Below, in pieces: positions 23,401 through 36,215 of a DNA stretch of 64,000 nt. The translations under genes were made by a program, and so were the position numbers. Under the pieces are notes generated by a model that saw only the letters and a list, made by a program, of their open reading frames with translations, was not told where the DNA came from and made no database searches. How positions within the stretch are numbered: the first letter of the stretch is position 1; every line of letters begins with the position of its first letter. Location: contig CM073591.1 of the NCBI GenBank assembly GCA_037074705.1, positions 38,792,587-38,856,586 on the forward strand. Direction: 5' to 3'. The stretch comes from Zhengitettix transpicula (taxonomy: Eukaryota; Arthropoda; Insecta; Orthoptera; Tetrigidae).

Positions 23401-25839
23401 GTTGGAATAGTTGGGTGATGGACAGTGAAATGACTTGGGGAGCCGATGTGTCTCACCTATATCTCCTCTCATTTTAATTATTTTACTTCATCTTCTAGTC
23501 GCTTAAAGAAATCGTGACGAAAAGGAAGGATGGGTGTGGAAGGCTGGATTTATTATTTCTGCACGCGACAATTTCCGCAAGACAATAGATTGCTAATAGC
23601 TCGCGAGAATACGGACCCACCTATTTATTTGAAATTTGTTTGAATTCTGGTCGGAATTAGTAAACTTGAGATGGTAAACGGGGTGCGAAACTAAAGAAAT
23701 CGTAACTGAAAACTGGGTTACACTGTGTTAGATTCAAATATCGAAATAGACTTGAAAGAAAATTTTCTTGGTAACTTCAAAGCGCAAAACTGTCAGTTAT
23801 TTTGTTTTGTAAATGGAACTCACAAAAAATAAATAAGTAAATATCTTAGAGTGGGATATAAATATAAATTTATGAGCAGATGTGTCATTGTATTGTAAAT
23901 TTCACCTTTTTTCTTTTATCGATTATGTATAGTATCATTGTTCTTTTTTGTATTTGTAATTTGAAACTATAAAATAATTTAGGTGATTTTACAAATACAG
24001 TAGTATTTATACAATTAAATAATATTATACTTTTAAAAATAACATAGCCTGTGTGTTACAGAATCAGAACAGATTTTTATGAGAATATACACCGAATAAA
24101 TGCACGATAATTTTTTAAATAGCCATTTTTGACCTCGGTGTCGCTCTCATTGAATAGTCTCCCGAAATTCACAAATTTCCCTAGTCAGGAGAATGATTCC
24201 AATTGGTTCGAAAACTTCTGAACCTTACTATCCGATCGTAGGATGTTTTGACATCACGATTTAAGAAATTGTTAGTAAAGAGTTCTTTTAACTTTATTTA
24301 TTGAAAATATTGTTTTTTCTATATCAGATATATTTCTTATTATTTCCCTATTTTTGTAATTATTACGAAGTTGCTCACTAAACTCTATATCCTTGAGATT
24401 TCCGACACGACTCATTTCGCATTTCTCAGTGAAACTTGTCCTGTGTAGAAGCTGAAACTAGTTTATCCATATACTAAATGTACGTACATATTGGATAATC
24501 ATTCCGTCGTAATTCAATTTTCACTACCTTTATTTTGAATAGTCCTGCCATTTTATTTGGGGTTACCAAATACTGATATAGTTTTTCAAGTTACTTGGCC
24601 ATAATATTGATAAGGCGGCCCTTTGCCTGGTGTGAAGAACAATTGTGTGAAATAAGAGTCGTAAACGGCGAAAATATATCTTTCAAATGGTGAAAGGAGT
24701 GATAGCCCGAATTACATTTTCTCCTTTACCGAGATTTATTTTCTCTCTTTACCACTCTTTTTTCACCTTTTCAATGAAACACTATATTAACTCAACAATT
24801 GTTATTAAATTTCAAACCCGAGCAATGTGTGTGAATTGTTTGTGATCTACGTATTCTCCATCAACTTGGAAGTCGATAATATTATGAATTCTGCTTATTC
24901 GTCTCAGTAGACCGTGTTATTAAATCTAGGGATACGACGCCTGTTAACACATTTGTTATATTTAATTTTAATTATACTATGATTCGCCTATAACACGCAC
25001 TTACTCTCGCCCTAGGCTCGGCTGAAGCCGGCTGACTTGTCTTCCTGAGGCAAAACATCGTCTCTCAACCGCTACGTCCAGGCTACCTGCCGCTGACAAT
25101 GTCCTTCATGTGCAAAACGCTTGGGTAACGGTTAAATATTAGATTACAGCATTCGTACAGGTACTGAAAGTTTACCAAATAAATTAAATTACTGGACCTT
25201 CAGTAGTTCCTGGCCTTATGAAGCGATACAAATTGCCAACTATGCATGCAGTAGTGTTGTAAAGTGGGAAGAAACGATTTCTCGGGTTGGCAGTCTACGT
25301 GAGGTTGATTCTGTTTCATAATGACTATGCTCTATAATTATCTTTCTCTATGACATATACTTACTCGTCCTTATAAAAGTCCAATAACTGATACCATCGA
25401 AAATCTTTATTATACCTTCGATCGTGTCGCTACTTTATTGGTTTTGAAATTATCCTATTTCTAAAATAAAGAATCAACAAACACGACAAAGTGTTTAAGC
25501 TTAAAACGCGGCTATAGAGAATTAAAATGATTTTTTTCCCGTCATACTGAATTTTCTAGTATTTTTTTTATATGAAACTTTCTCATGTCGTAGTTTTCCT
25601 ACATCTTTCAGCTTTTCCCGCTGTTCAATTGTACTCTGTACTTTATATACCTAAATTCAAAATCTCCTCCCATAATTATGAAAGAATTTTAGAGATTAAT
25701 TGAATGTTTTGTTGACAACAAATAGACTTCTTTCACTTCTTCCTGCCCAGAATTAGAACTCATTTAAAACAATTAATAGCTAGGCTGGAAATTATTGCGT
25801 TGGTTTTTTTCATATGTATTCTTGATGTAGTCTGCGAGT
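20433..25839. other. Long AT-rich stretch, nothing recognised
   Basis: About 5.4 kb with no gene, RNA or recognisable element. Small GC-richer parts lie at 22180-22400, 23400-23640 and 25010-25130. Open frames (105 codons or fewer) look like chance. Confidence 0.5.
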
Positions 25840-26830
25840 GCGTTTTCCTTTTTAGGGTGTGACGTTTCTCTCTCCGGCTGCCTCTGCGCTGACCTGGAGC
25901 TTCCAAAATGTCAAGTAAATTTGATTGAACGTCAGGACATTTGCTTTCGCCCCGCTGTGAGGAGGGAGAGAGGGAGCCGAGTGAAGGTGACGTTTTGTAT
26001 CATTTCGCGTTTTTAAAATTGCCAGATATTATATTTTAACATTTTTTACGTAACGTCAAGCAAGAACATTGTAATTTTTTTGTGTGTTTGTGCGCGTGTG
26101 TTGCCCTTTCTCTCTTTCGTTCTCTGTGTGTATGTGTGGGTAGTGTACGTGATGTCTGAATACATTTTTCTTGTGACTTTTTGACGTTATTTAGTCACAT
26201 ATGTCACATTTATAATCAGTTGAAGTAAAAAGATACGCGGCGGTGCGGCGGCGAGATATTTCGCGTCTACCTCTCCCTCCTTTCCCCCTAACGTCGCTGC
26301 TTGCTTGCTGCTTTATTCCCCCAGTATCGTCAGGAATCAATTTGTTCTGACATTTTCATAAAATGACTCTCATTTTCTGTTGTGGTTCTACACCATTGCC
26401 TTGCCATTTCGGGGCCGCCAGACTGCGGCAAGGAGGCGATATAAATCGTTCCGAAAACATCGTCCCTCTCGTCTCGTGGGCCCGTAATGACGCTACTATT
26501 TGTACCGAGAAATGCCGCCCCTTCCCCCGTGGAATAAAAATGCCCTCGGGAGAGAGAGATGTGTGACTGATGTTTGGCCCTGTTATGAATTCTGTCCTGG
26601 CTTTGCGGTTTTGTTTGCATTGTCGAGGCTTGCTTTGGATTGATTACTTTTGTGGGACCCGGAGTCGCAATTTCCTCGGCTGATAATGGTTTCGCTTTAT
26701 GACGATCATCGTTAAAAGAGTGTAATACATTGAGCCCGATTTTTCACCAAACTTGCGCCTCCGCCCTTAAATCTTGTCTATTAATTTAATGGTACCACCG
26801 CTAGATCATGCTTCCTCCTCCCCCCCGCGA
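25840..26830. other. GC-richer block with pyrimidine runs
   Basis: It contains GCGGCGGTGCGGCGGCGAG (26238-26256) and several C- and CT-rich tracts. Frames of 96 and 67 codons on opposite strands (26330-26620, 26363-26566) overlap and match nothing known. It is a candidate regulatory island. Confidence 0.35.
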
Positions 26831-28739
26831 TCTTTTGTGGTTAAATATATAATCTTTTTAAAAAAAAATATATGGCCCTCAGAGCACGGTATTTAGAATT
26901 TGTCAGTGTTTGTGCTTGTTAGTTTGATCACCCTGTGAAGAGAGGCTGACACCAGGGTTTTCCATTATGATATACACTTGCGTGCAGTGGCGTAGAAATT
27001 AAATGATTGTGTCATCAATACTGGCCGAGGAACACGCATGGCTACAATTAAAAATGAACACGGGAGACGGCAATACAAGTATTACAACAACCTTGTTACC
27101 AGTCAGTTAACAACCAATTTACACTCCTCATGAGCCTTTGGTAAAATTCCTATGAGTCTTATAACATAATAAAATTTCCTTTGTATAAAATTAGCAGCTT
27201 TTTGTCCTCACAGACAATCGTCTGAAATTTTCGTGGGTTTCATTACCTACTAGTCTACTCGTAAAAAGTGTCCAGTTTGCCGATTAAGTTAAATAATTAT
27301 CTTTGCTCTTCACAAAACTCATTCCAGTGTAACCAGCGCAAATTCCAACGGTATCCCAAGAAAGTCCTAGTTAAACGTTGCCGCATCCACCTTTCTATGC
27401 TATTTAACGGATGAAGGGTTTCTTTTTTTAAAAAAAAACATCTTGTGTGAATATTCTAGTCAGCTTCAGGGACGAGTGTTTGAAACGTAAGTTGCCTTTT
27501 CTATTTTTGATGTGTAGTTTCGAAGAGACGTAAATCCAGTGAAAAGTTGCCGAATCGACATTTTTAATTATATCGAATGTGAGATGTTGGTAAGCTGATA
27601 ACGTTGGATTATTTCATCATTACATACATTCCTTTCTGTTTGAGGTATGCGTGATCTTCGATTCGAGAAAATTTGGTTATTCGTGTAATGGAGTTGCATA
27701 CAAGATATCGGACGGAATTGTCGGTGAATGATTTTTGTCTGCGGGTAAATAGCTTAAAAATAGATACTTATTGGAAATCGATCTGTATTAAGTGTGCCCT
27801 GTTTCATAGATAATCCGTATGACTTTTGGAGAATCAGGTGCTCGAAAGTTTTTCTTAATTTAGTTAAATAATTTTAACCCATTCGTTCATAACTTTGCAT
27901 TAAAAAAATATTTTATAAGTTATTTCGAAATAATTTTTCGTTTTTATTATGCGTTTATGTGTATTTATTTGCCATTTCTAGTTCAGTACTCCGTTGCTGA
28001 GATCACTTTCTTATTCAGCACTTGTTCTGTTGGAAAGTGAATTACGATTGTTCTTGTTAATTGTGTATCTATATAAGTTGGTATTGTAATTTGCTCGGTA
28101 TGTCGTAAAGTATCTGACGTTTATCTGCATAAGATTGATATCGTTTCTCTCCTCGCACTCTAAGGATTTATTGGCCCTAATATTTTGTACGAAGGCTCGA
28201 CGACGACACTTATGGTTGACGGGGAGGCACTTCCCTCCTGATTTGTGAAAGTGCCAATGTGCAGGGGCGGAAGTGATTTGCATGAATCTATAGAATTGGC
28301 AGGCTGACGGCTTGTTTCAATCTGTACCACTTGCCTTGTAACCGTAAAATTGATCATCGAACGTTGAGTCGGATTTTTTAAATACTCGTTTATATTACAC
28401 GTTTTTTTCTGAAAATTCCAAGATTATTTTATTTTTTAGTTTTATTTAATTTTGATATACAAACTTGCTTACCGTATCAAAATTAGTTAACTTACGGTTT
28501 CAGACTCTTCGTTAACGTATTACAAATAAATAGGATATTACCTGTTGCCATGGTATTTGGCTCTAAATTAATTTTATTAACTTCGTAACTATAATATAAG
28601 CTGCAGTTAAAATGAGCAGCATAGTAAGAAACCAGTGCTTTGTTTTACAGACTTGTTTCGTGAATTGTAATCGGAAGTGTGATTATTCGTCACGCTTAAG
28701 AGGAACCGAACGCAAGTATTCGGAAGGCGTTCTGCAAGG
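26831..28739. other. Non-coding stretch, nothing recognised
   Basis: Mixed, mainly AT-rich DNA; no gene or element could be supported. Confidence 0.45.
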
Positions 28740-29340
28740 GGCGGGACGCCTTCTCATTATATCGTTTCATTTAACATAAAAAATTACCTTCATTTTTTTA
28801 GAAATTAAGTGGATGGAAGAATAAGGAATATAAAAGGAAGGTTTTGGACCGTTCGGAGGGTGGGTGGTGGTGTGAGGGGTGAAGTAGAGCGGGAGAGAGA
28901 GAGATGGAAAAAAATTCGTCTTATGAATTGGCTTACGAATTTTTTCTCTCTCTTTCCCTTTCCTCTATCGCCCGTCCCACTACACGGCCGTTATGTGCCG
29001 TTCTTGATAAAAACGGAATGGAGTTTGGGAAAATTGGAAGTCTTTAATCCGTAATATTGCTTAATTTAAATGAACAAGGCGTTATAAATTATTGAAATTA
29101 TTACTAGGTAAGGTGGGGGAGGAGAAAAAAAGAGCGGGCAAGCAAGGAAGGCGCCGTTAAAGGAATCTATCTGGCGCCCGTGGAATTGCAGCCTACTATT
29201 ATTACCTAATGAAATATTTCCCGCATTATTTTTATCGCACATCGCGACGGCCTTTTCAAATTTATTGCCCCGAATATTGGTTAGCGCCCGCAGAAATTTT
29301 CTCCCAGGTTATCCTGGCAAAGACCGTGGCAGAAAGTAGT
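28740..29340. other. GC-richer island
   Basis: The segment 29140-29330 (GGCGCC, TTACCTAATGAAATATTTCC, CATCGCGACGG) contrasts with its AT-rich flanks. A 122-codon + strand frame starts at 29209 but extends into AT-rich DNA and has no family signature. A conserved non-coding element is possible but untested. Confidence 0.3.
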
Positions 29341-30375
29341 TTTCCTTCTGAAGGCAAAAAGGAAAAATGTATACGTCATCAGAAAAAAATATACTGGGAT
29401 GCCTCATTGAAAACTCGGTTTCAAAGAAAAGTTGTTAAAGATACAATAACGGCGAATTTGCGTTTCATCGTGTATGAACTACGTAATTCATGGACTTCAC
29501 TTGTACAAATTTTAATGAACCAAGTAGATTGCAATGGAAAGAAATATTGTAGGACTAGTAAACTTTTGTTGATATGAAATATGTGGAGAAAAATTTAGGT
29601 GATAGTAGTCGGAAAGAACCGAACGTCAGATGTATATCAAAGTTAATTTACCGCTGGAAATACACAAAAATTCAAAAAAAAAAATTTCATCGTTTCCCTT
29701 CATTGGAAAAGTCGAATGATTCCTCCAGGCTACGAAAATAATTGAATGAAAACGATTTTCATGACATATTGAAGAAACGTTCACTTGAGGAAGCCACGTC
29801 AGATAAGGAAATATGAAAAAGAAGCTAATAAACATTGCACCTTCTATGTTTATAAGTGGTTTAATAAATTGCAGAGTTAATAAATCATTAAAGATTAATG
29901 TATCAATGATTTATAAACTTAAAAGGAAATTTAAGTAAAATAATGAAGTATATATATATTGTCTTATTCCGAATAAATTCCTCAACGTGAACGGTGCAGG
30001 TCTCAGTTATTATGAACTGCCCTTAGGGGCGGATATATCGGCGACGAAGGAAAACATCGACGATATTATGGTAATAGGAGAACACGGTATGCAATTATCA
30101 ACAGTGCAAGGAAGCCAGACATCTGCCTCCGGAAAATGTATCATTAGATTTGAAAAATAATAGCAACAGCACACACGCAGGATAAAACCATTAATTTAGC
30201 AAACCTTGCCATGATAAATTTGATCATTCTTTTTACGGGATCTATTATTTTATATCGTTTAGACATGCATCTATTCCTAATTTGTCAAGTAATAATTGTG
30301 TTCAATATCGAAAGGTAAAGTTAGGTGGGAGAAAGTTATGATAATTTCAAAACACTTAAGTGAAGTTATTCATTA
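29341..30375. other. AT-rich non-coding stretch
   Basis: Nothing recognised. Confidence 0.4.
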
Positions 30376-30412
30376 TGACTTATTTTGTCTGAATTGGCTA
30401 TCCTTCTTATTA
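30376..30412 (+). repeat. Family C (PLE) terminal-repeat scrap
   Basis: TTTTGTCTGAATTGGCTATC followed by CTTCTTATTAATTA matches the outer end of the family C terminal repeat (compare 45427-45458). Only this one end is present. Confidence 0.65.
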
Positions 30413-33400
30413 ATTAAGTTATTTATCCGCCCGAAATGAAAATTAATATTCTTAGCCTGTAAATGATCATTATAGGATGAATATAGTTTAGTGGTTTTAT
30501 CCAGTGCACATCGAAAATTAAATTGAGATTTAAATGATCGACAGTAAAAATAGTAGAATAATATATATTATTTTATATATATATATATTACACGCACTTA
30601 TATATAATACAAACTAACAATTTCTCACTTCAATGCAGACAAGGATTAACATTACATTGGCAATACTGATATGAGCTCAAAGTCGGAAATGAAGACAAAA
30701 TCTTACATTATGTTTTTTTTAACACTGCGATTTGAAGGTATCTGAGGCTTAAATGTAATTACACAAAAATTCTGTACACACAGGAAAGAAAAGAGGGAGG
30801 TTAACAATCAAATATATTAACTGAAAATTTTAATTTCTGTAAATTTCGGTTATTGTCGCAATTTATTTGTCGGGCGAATTGAATGCGTTTTTCTTCATCT
30901 GCACCCTAATTTGATTTTTCATATGCCACTTCCTTCGATCGGACTTCGATATGGTTGTCAATTATTTGTATAATTCTAAGACTAATTGATCTTTCCCCGA
31001 GATTCTCTACCTCTCCCCTCCCTTTGCTCCCTACAATTTTGTTTCCCCTTTGCTCGTGTCCGAGTCGTTAGCGTATTTATTTTGTGGAGTAGAATATTAA
31101 TAGTTATGGTTCGCTTTCCGACCACGTTCCTTTTGGTGGCTGTCAGAGCCAGCTGTGGGTGGGGAGAGAAATCCTCTCTTCTCATTGCGTAGAGAGATAT
31201 TTAGCCCCCAGGGTCGCCAACACAGTAACCCTCCCCTTACCAATGAATGATTCTGAGATTAACAAATTCCTCCCTGTCCTACACAGTGCATGACACTCCT
31301 TGATAATATTTGTTTGTATGTGTGTATATATATATATATATATGTCTGTTAGTACACATTTAGCATTACTTGTGTGGCTATTTATTTAAAAATTGGGATA
31401 TATAAATTTCGTTGCGTAATTGATCAGGTTCTCATCATTCTATGAATTAGTGTTATCAGTATTGCATGGCTAGTTATGAGACTACATTTATCTTGGTACA
31501 AAGCACAACAAACTGCATGTGCTGAGTGTAAAAATGAAGTCAAAATAACTCACGAGGACTCTATTCTTTTTTAAATTTAAATATATATATACTTATATAT
31601 ATATATATACTTCATAACGTTCCACGCTTCCTCTTTCTTACTCTTTACATAGAAATAAATCATATACGAACAGTAAACAATATCAAATGTGAGAAGCTCC
31701 GGAGAATCTACTAACATTGTGCTGAACAGTATCAAATATAATTGCCCAACTAATCTAAAATCAATATTTAAGTAGTTCCTTCCAATTAATGGAAAACAAG
31801 AAATATATTTGATAATATACTGATTTCAGAACGAGATTTTAGTTTCAAAAAGTTAGAGAATCATAAACAGCGCCGATATAATTACAAAAGCTTTTCAAGT
31901 ATTGCCGGGAAAATCTCTAAATCTAAGAATACAGGTAAAAAAAATTCTAACCAACAATAAAGTGGAATATAAAAAAATATGGAAAAATAATATATTCCTG
32001 GGTTTGTTATCAAAGAAATTTGACAGAAAAAAGACAACATATACTATTCCAAATTAACTGAAATGTTGTTATATAACAAATAATAATTGCAAATTTAAAT
32101 TTTTACTTTACCTTATCTCCTATATCATTCATTTTAGCCTATTCTATGTGCACTCATCATATAATTAATTGAGAATATTAAAAAAATAACAAACTACTAT
32201 ATCAGCTAAAACCGGGGAACTTCACTTTTTGTGTACTTATCCCAAATTAAGGATATTTGATAATTGTACTGTTATGTCAAGAGGTGTATTAATATTCTAA
32301 TACGTAGGAGATCCGTATGCAATTCGTAATAAAGAAAACCTGCAAAAAAGATTTGTATTAATTTAGAGAATGGAATTGTTTCAGAAATAAACTAAAACTG
32401 TCTGTAATGTTAGTTAATTTTATCTACGACCTTTTTAGTGCGAATAACTGCCTCCTTGTAAATTAAAAATTCACGCAGAAAGAAACGGCGAGTGTGGGTT
32501 GAAACCTTTTCCATAATTATAATAATAATAATAATAATATCCTGTGGAACACCTAGGTTTTGTTTAATAATTAAAAATATTCAAAGATGTGACACGCGAC
32601 ATCACAGGGGAGGAAGATGAGAAATGTGCGTGCTTTTGCGGCCGCCGAGGTTAGTGTGAGTGTGGATATTGCGATTTCAGCCCCGACGCCCTCCAAATGA
32701 TACATTATTATAATTAATTAATTAAGACTCATTGCACTTTCAGCCGAGTCCTTGTTTTAATGTCACTTTTTAGGCTAATGTATTTGAGGTTGACATGAAA
32801 TAAGCACACGAGGATTTTTAAAGAGATGCTAACGTAGACAGTTGTGAATTTAAAACGAAAATATAATATGTGACAGTTCTGTTTTTATTAAAAAGCGGCC
32901 TGTGCGAGGACTGTGGGGCTGTGAGCCTGGGGGCAATCGTTTATTCTTATACTAAAAGTGACACGTAGATCCAAGGTGCAAATTAAAATATGAACACGGC
33001 GGCGCCCGTGGTGGCAGGAAGGGAGGGATGAAAAAATATATATAATGTATCCGAAACAAGCCGTGTGCGTTGTGAACCTTGTCAGCGCTGCATCCCACTG
33101 AAAAGACGGAAAGAGGTCTTTCCCCCATACAGTCGATCAAAGGAGTTCCGAAGGTGCTAAAATTCAAGAAATGTACCACCTGGGAGTATCTTAATACACT
33201 TTTCAAAAACACGCCATAGGTAAACTTATGACACTTGCACTTAATAAATTTATTATTAGCCATTGGACTAAAGACGAATTGTGGAAAATAAACAAAAAAA
33301 CACATGCTATAAAACTACTAAATGTTTAGACCCAGTACATTTATTTGTGAGAATGAAGCTAGTAATGATATGCCTCTGCACCTCACTACATTATAGATTA

Positions 33401-34420
33401 ATCTATTAATTAATAGCTAAATCGCCTTCATACTAAGCGAAGCTCCCCAGATAAACTATTCAACTCACAGCCGACGTCTTAGTTTTAGTTATTCTAATAT
33501 CGATATACATGTACAAGAAATCACTTTTACTATATATTTTCGTGTTTCTTTCGGCTTAATTAACCATTATAATATGCATAATATCGATTATAAAATTTTG
33601 ATAATCTCTAAAAATCAATTTCTGTTGTTAACTGCCTGGTGTCGCGTGTACGTATTATATTTCTGCCTTCGGATTCGAAACAACCTTTGAAGTTAATTAA
33701 CAATTATATTTATCTGACTTATTTTAAATAAATGAAAATCATCCCATTAGTCAGAAATTTATTCTGAAACATTTCAGAGATAATAAAATAAATGTTACGT
33801 TTCACCCCTAAATTTTTGGGGGTTAGGTGTAAATTTAAATTAAATGTTAAAATCGTAATAATTTAATAGTTAATCTTTTCTTGTATAAATTCCAACAAAA
33901 ATTATTTTATTTCTATGATTCATTAATTTTCTCAGGCGTTTATATGGCAGTTCTATCGACTTGTGTAACAGAAGGTTACTATTTGAATGCATAAGTGACC
34001 AGATATTTACATCTATCTTGAAATTATTTTTATTGAGGCCGAGAATTGGTTCGTTATTTTGTAAACGCTTTTAATTTACATGTTACTGTCATTCTTCATT
34101 ACATTTTTATTCTATTACCAATTTATTTAAATGGTTTTGTATAACTGCCCCTTTTTTTACATATAATATGACTTTTTTTTTTTACGCATGTGCATTTTTC
34201 ATTCTTTGCACTTGCTTACCTGGCAAAGTTCTGATTCCAATGCTCGGTTATATGTATCAATAATATTACACGATTGTCTCCTGTAATATACTGTCTGAAA
34301 TCTAAATATGCTACAATGACACTAATCAAATTTTAAAATAAATAAAATTTATTCGTAAATTGTAAATTACAGGAACTAGACTTATAAAAACTGGAAACCA
34401 GAAATATTATTTTTTATTAA
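30413..34420. other. Long non-coding stretch with small islands
   Basis: Mostly AT-rich. GC-richer islands lie near 30970-31260, 32590-32720 and 32880-33150. TA repeats occur at 30572-30590, 31323-31343 and 31579-31610, and a TAA repeat at 32520-32540. The 117-codon - strand frame at 32952-33305 has no family signature. Confidence 0.4.
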
Positions 34421-34466
34421 TAAATTTTTCACGGTTAAGCACCAGGTACAGATTTCTAGATGTTGT

Positions 34467-34500
34467 CGTTTCTGCGGTCATTCTCTACCGCTGTCTTCAG
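34467..34500 (-). ncRNA. Hammerhead-ribozyme-like core (family D, left arm)
   Basis: Reads CTGAAGA, CAGCGG, a 10 nt loop, CCGC, then AGAAACGAC on the - strand. CUGANGA, stem II GCGG/CCGC and GAAAC are intact. The GAAACGAC end leaves too little room for a usual stem III, so activity is doubtful. Confidence 0.35.
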
Positions 34501-34620
34501 ACTGTCGCTGCGTGACATGTGCGTCGTCTTTATAGAGAAATTGACGAGGCTCTTAGGAATAAGAAAAAGAAGAGAAAACCTTAGTTGGATCCTATAGCCT
34601 TAGCTTTCCTTCCCTAAGCA

Positions 34621-35049
34621 GGACCAACAACGTCAAAAAATGGTAGGATATTGTCGAAACACACTATAAAGACAGTTTTTCGTACATGGAGCAAAATAAG
34701 ACAGATTCTTGGTTCTGTAAAAGATAAAATTGGACTAAAAATTGCTATATTATATAAGGACCTTGCAATTGTGGCCGAAAATACATCGGACAAAGTTTGA
34801 TTACCATCGAAAACCGCTGTATTGAACTCGAAAGATGTATTCATCTGAAACAACCTGACAAATCGGCTGTAGCAGAGCATGCTCTTATGACAGGACACAA
34901 GATGAGTTTTTCGGACACCTTCAAATTAATACACGCTGAAAATTAGCACGAGAGTGTGATTTTGGAAGCCATAGAAATTAAAATCCGTAACAATCTTTTT
35001 AAACAAAGACTCTGCCTTCCAAATCAGAAACGCGTGGAATGCAAGTATT
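34621..35049 (+). pseudogene. PLE GIY-YIG endonuclease, decayed
   Basis: From 34621 the frame reads KNGRILSKHTIKTVF and later SVKDKIGLK, the segment that leads into the endonuclease of vertebrate-type PLEs. After a frameshift near 34745-34760 it continues CNCGRKYIGQ, IHLKQPDKSAVAEHAL and TGHKMSF, then after a stop EAIEIKIRNN. YIG of the GIY-YIG motif is present, the GIY part is lost at the frameshift, and CNCG fits the cysteine pair of PLE endonucleases. In a working element the enzyme nicks target DNA for target-primed reverse transcription. This copy is dead. Confidence 0.82.
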
Positions 35050-35178
35050 AAAATATTACGCGACATGGAAACACGTGTCCTTGGCACGGTCTTCAAGGCG
35101 ATTCTCAACGGACAATCAGAACGCAGCATGGGAGTCCGACCCTATAAATACGACGCACACGTCACGCAGCGACATAGT

Positions 35179-35215
35179 CTGAAGACAGCGGCAGAGAATG
35201 ACCGCAGAAACGTCA
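35179..35215 (+). ncRNA. Hammerhead-ribozyme-like core (family D, right arm)
   Basis: CTGAAGA, then CAGCGG, a 10 nt loop, CCGC and AGAAACGTC. It is the mirror of the left-arm copy and has GUC after GAAAC, but without loop bases for a standard stem III. Stem I was not found. Confidence 0.35.
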
Positions 35216-35275
35216 ACATCTAGAAATCTGTACCTGGTGCTTAACCGTGAAAAAATTATTAATAATTTACACAGG

Positions 35276-35949
35276 AAAAAGCTTACATTCACTAATATTA
35301 TTCTTTCTGCAAGTTTCAGATTTTTCTTAAAAAATTAATAGAAGTTCGTAGAATAACTATCGGAAGAAAGTTATACTGACTATAATAGAAATATTAATAG
35401 CACAAATTCATCAATTTTGTTCCTAAAATATTTAACGTTGCGAATAGAGTTATAAGCACGGTTAACTTGCAAACTTTAATATTGTTTGTCAGATTTTTCT
35501 TGGTTATTTCTGTTCCTTTTATTCATTTTTGAGTTTATTTTAATGATTTGGCTTATGTACATGATGTTGTCTAAGGCTATTCATAAACAATGAACGCTGT
35601 ATACACTCTTACATGGGAGTTATTCGTCCTAGCAGTTTAAGGACTCCATCTTTATTTCTATTCGAGGTAAAATAACACATCACGAGCACAAACTCTTTAT
35701 CGTCGTCGGTGGTAAAGGAATCTATCGAGGGGAACACGGAAGTCAACTCCGTGGAAGCGGAAATTAAGATAATTCAGGCGTTCGTGGCTCTCCATAAATC
35801 GTGCCCACGGTCCACCACACAGAAATGCTTTCTCATTACGAACCTCCTCTGCGATGTTATTTACAACCGTGCTTTGAAGAATCGAATCGACATATATCCG
35901 AAGATTTTGGCAGGTTCTACTCTTCGCAATCCTTATTAATTATTTACGT
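35276..35949. other. Non-coding stretch
   Basis: A 76-codon + strand frame (35709-35939) shows no family signature. Nothing else was recognised. Confidence 0.4.
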
Positions 35950-36010
35950 ACTTAATGAATATGAAAGATAGCCAATACAGACAAAAGAGGGTAATATAAA
36001 TACCACACAA

Positions 36011-36040
36011 CGTTTCTGGGATCCTTGTGCCTTTCGTCAG
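36011..36040 (-). ncRNA. Hammerhead-ribozyme-like core (family C, C1 left arm)
   Basis: On the - strand: CTGACGA, AAGG...ATCCCA, GAAACG, followed by TTGTGTGG. In other copies the hairpin is GGGA/TCCC. The base after GAAACGUUGU is G, not allowed at the cleavage position, which argues against activity at that site. Confidence 0.35.
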
Positions 36041-36073
36041 GTGCTAAGAAGAGCCTAAAGAAACACAACTGCA

Positions 36074-36103
36074 TTGACGAAAGGGTCAAGGATCCCAGAA
36101 ACG
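36074..36103 (+). ncRNA. Hammerhead-ribozyme-like core (family C, C1 right arm)
   Basis: TTGACGA (one change from CUGANGA), GGGTCAAGGATCCC and GAAACGTTGTG. It is the inverted partner of 36011-36040. Confidence 0.3.
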
Positions 36104-36215
36104 TTGTGTGGTATTTATATTACCCTTTTTTGTCTGTATTGGCTATCTTTTTTATTCATTATTTTCAATCAGACGTAATTTTTTTCATTATTTACGTATT
36201 TTATTTAACCCATAC

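Larger units (their letters stand above)
34421..35275 (+). mobile_element. Penelope-like element with inverted terminal repeats (family D)
   Basis: Inverted arms (about 34421-34525 and 35150-35265) share TTTCACGGTTAAGCACCAGG, TACAGATTTCTAGATGTTG and CGCTGTCTTCAGACT and their complements. Between them lies a decayed PLE endonuclease frame. Each arm carries the CUGAAGA, GCGG/CCGC, GAAAC signature. Paired terminal repeats (pseudo-LTRs), sometimes inverted, are known for PLEs. The reverse transcriptase part is missing, so this is a 5'-truncated or internally deleted copy. Confidence 0.8.
35950..36215. mobile_element. Family C PLE foldback copy without interior (C1)
   Basis: The left arm (about 35955-36060) and right arm (about 36070-36205) are near-perfect inverted copies: GATAGCCAATACAGACAAAA, TATAAATACCACACAACGTT and CTGGGATCCTTG with their complements. 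Only about 10 bp lie between them, so the coding interior is gone. Such a structure would form a very stable hairpin. Each arm carries the hammerhead-like signature. Confidence 0.85.

Noticed and set aside
27420..27500. Further hammerhead-like site near GAAACGTAAG
   Set aside because: No CUGANGA or stem II is present upstream.
29209..29577. 122-codon + strand frame
   Set aside because: Half of it lies in a GC island and half in AT-rich DNA, with no change in frame signal and no family match.
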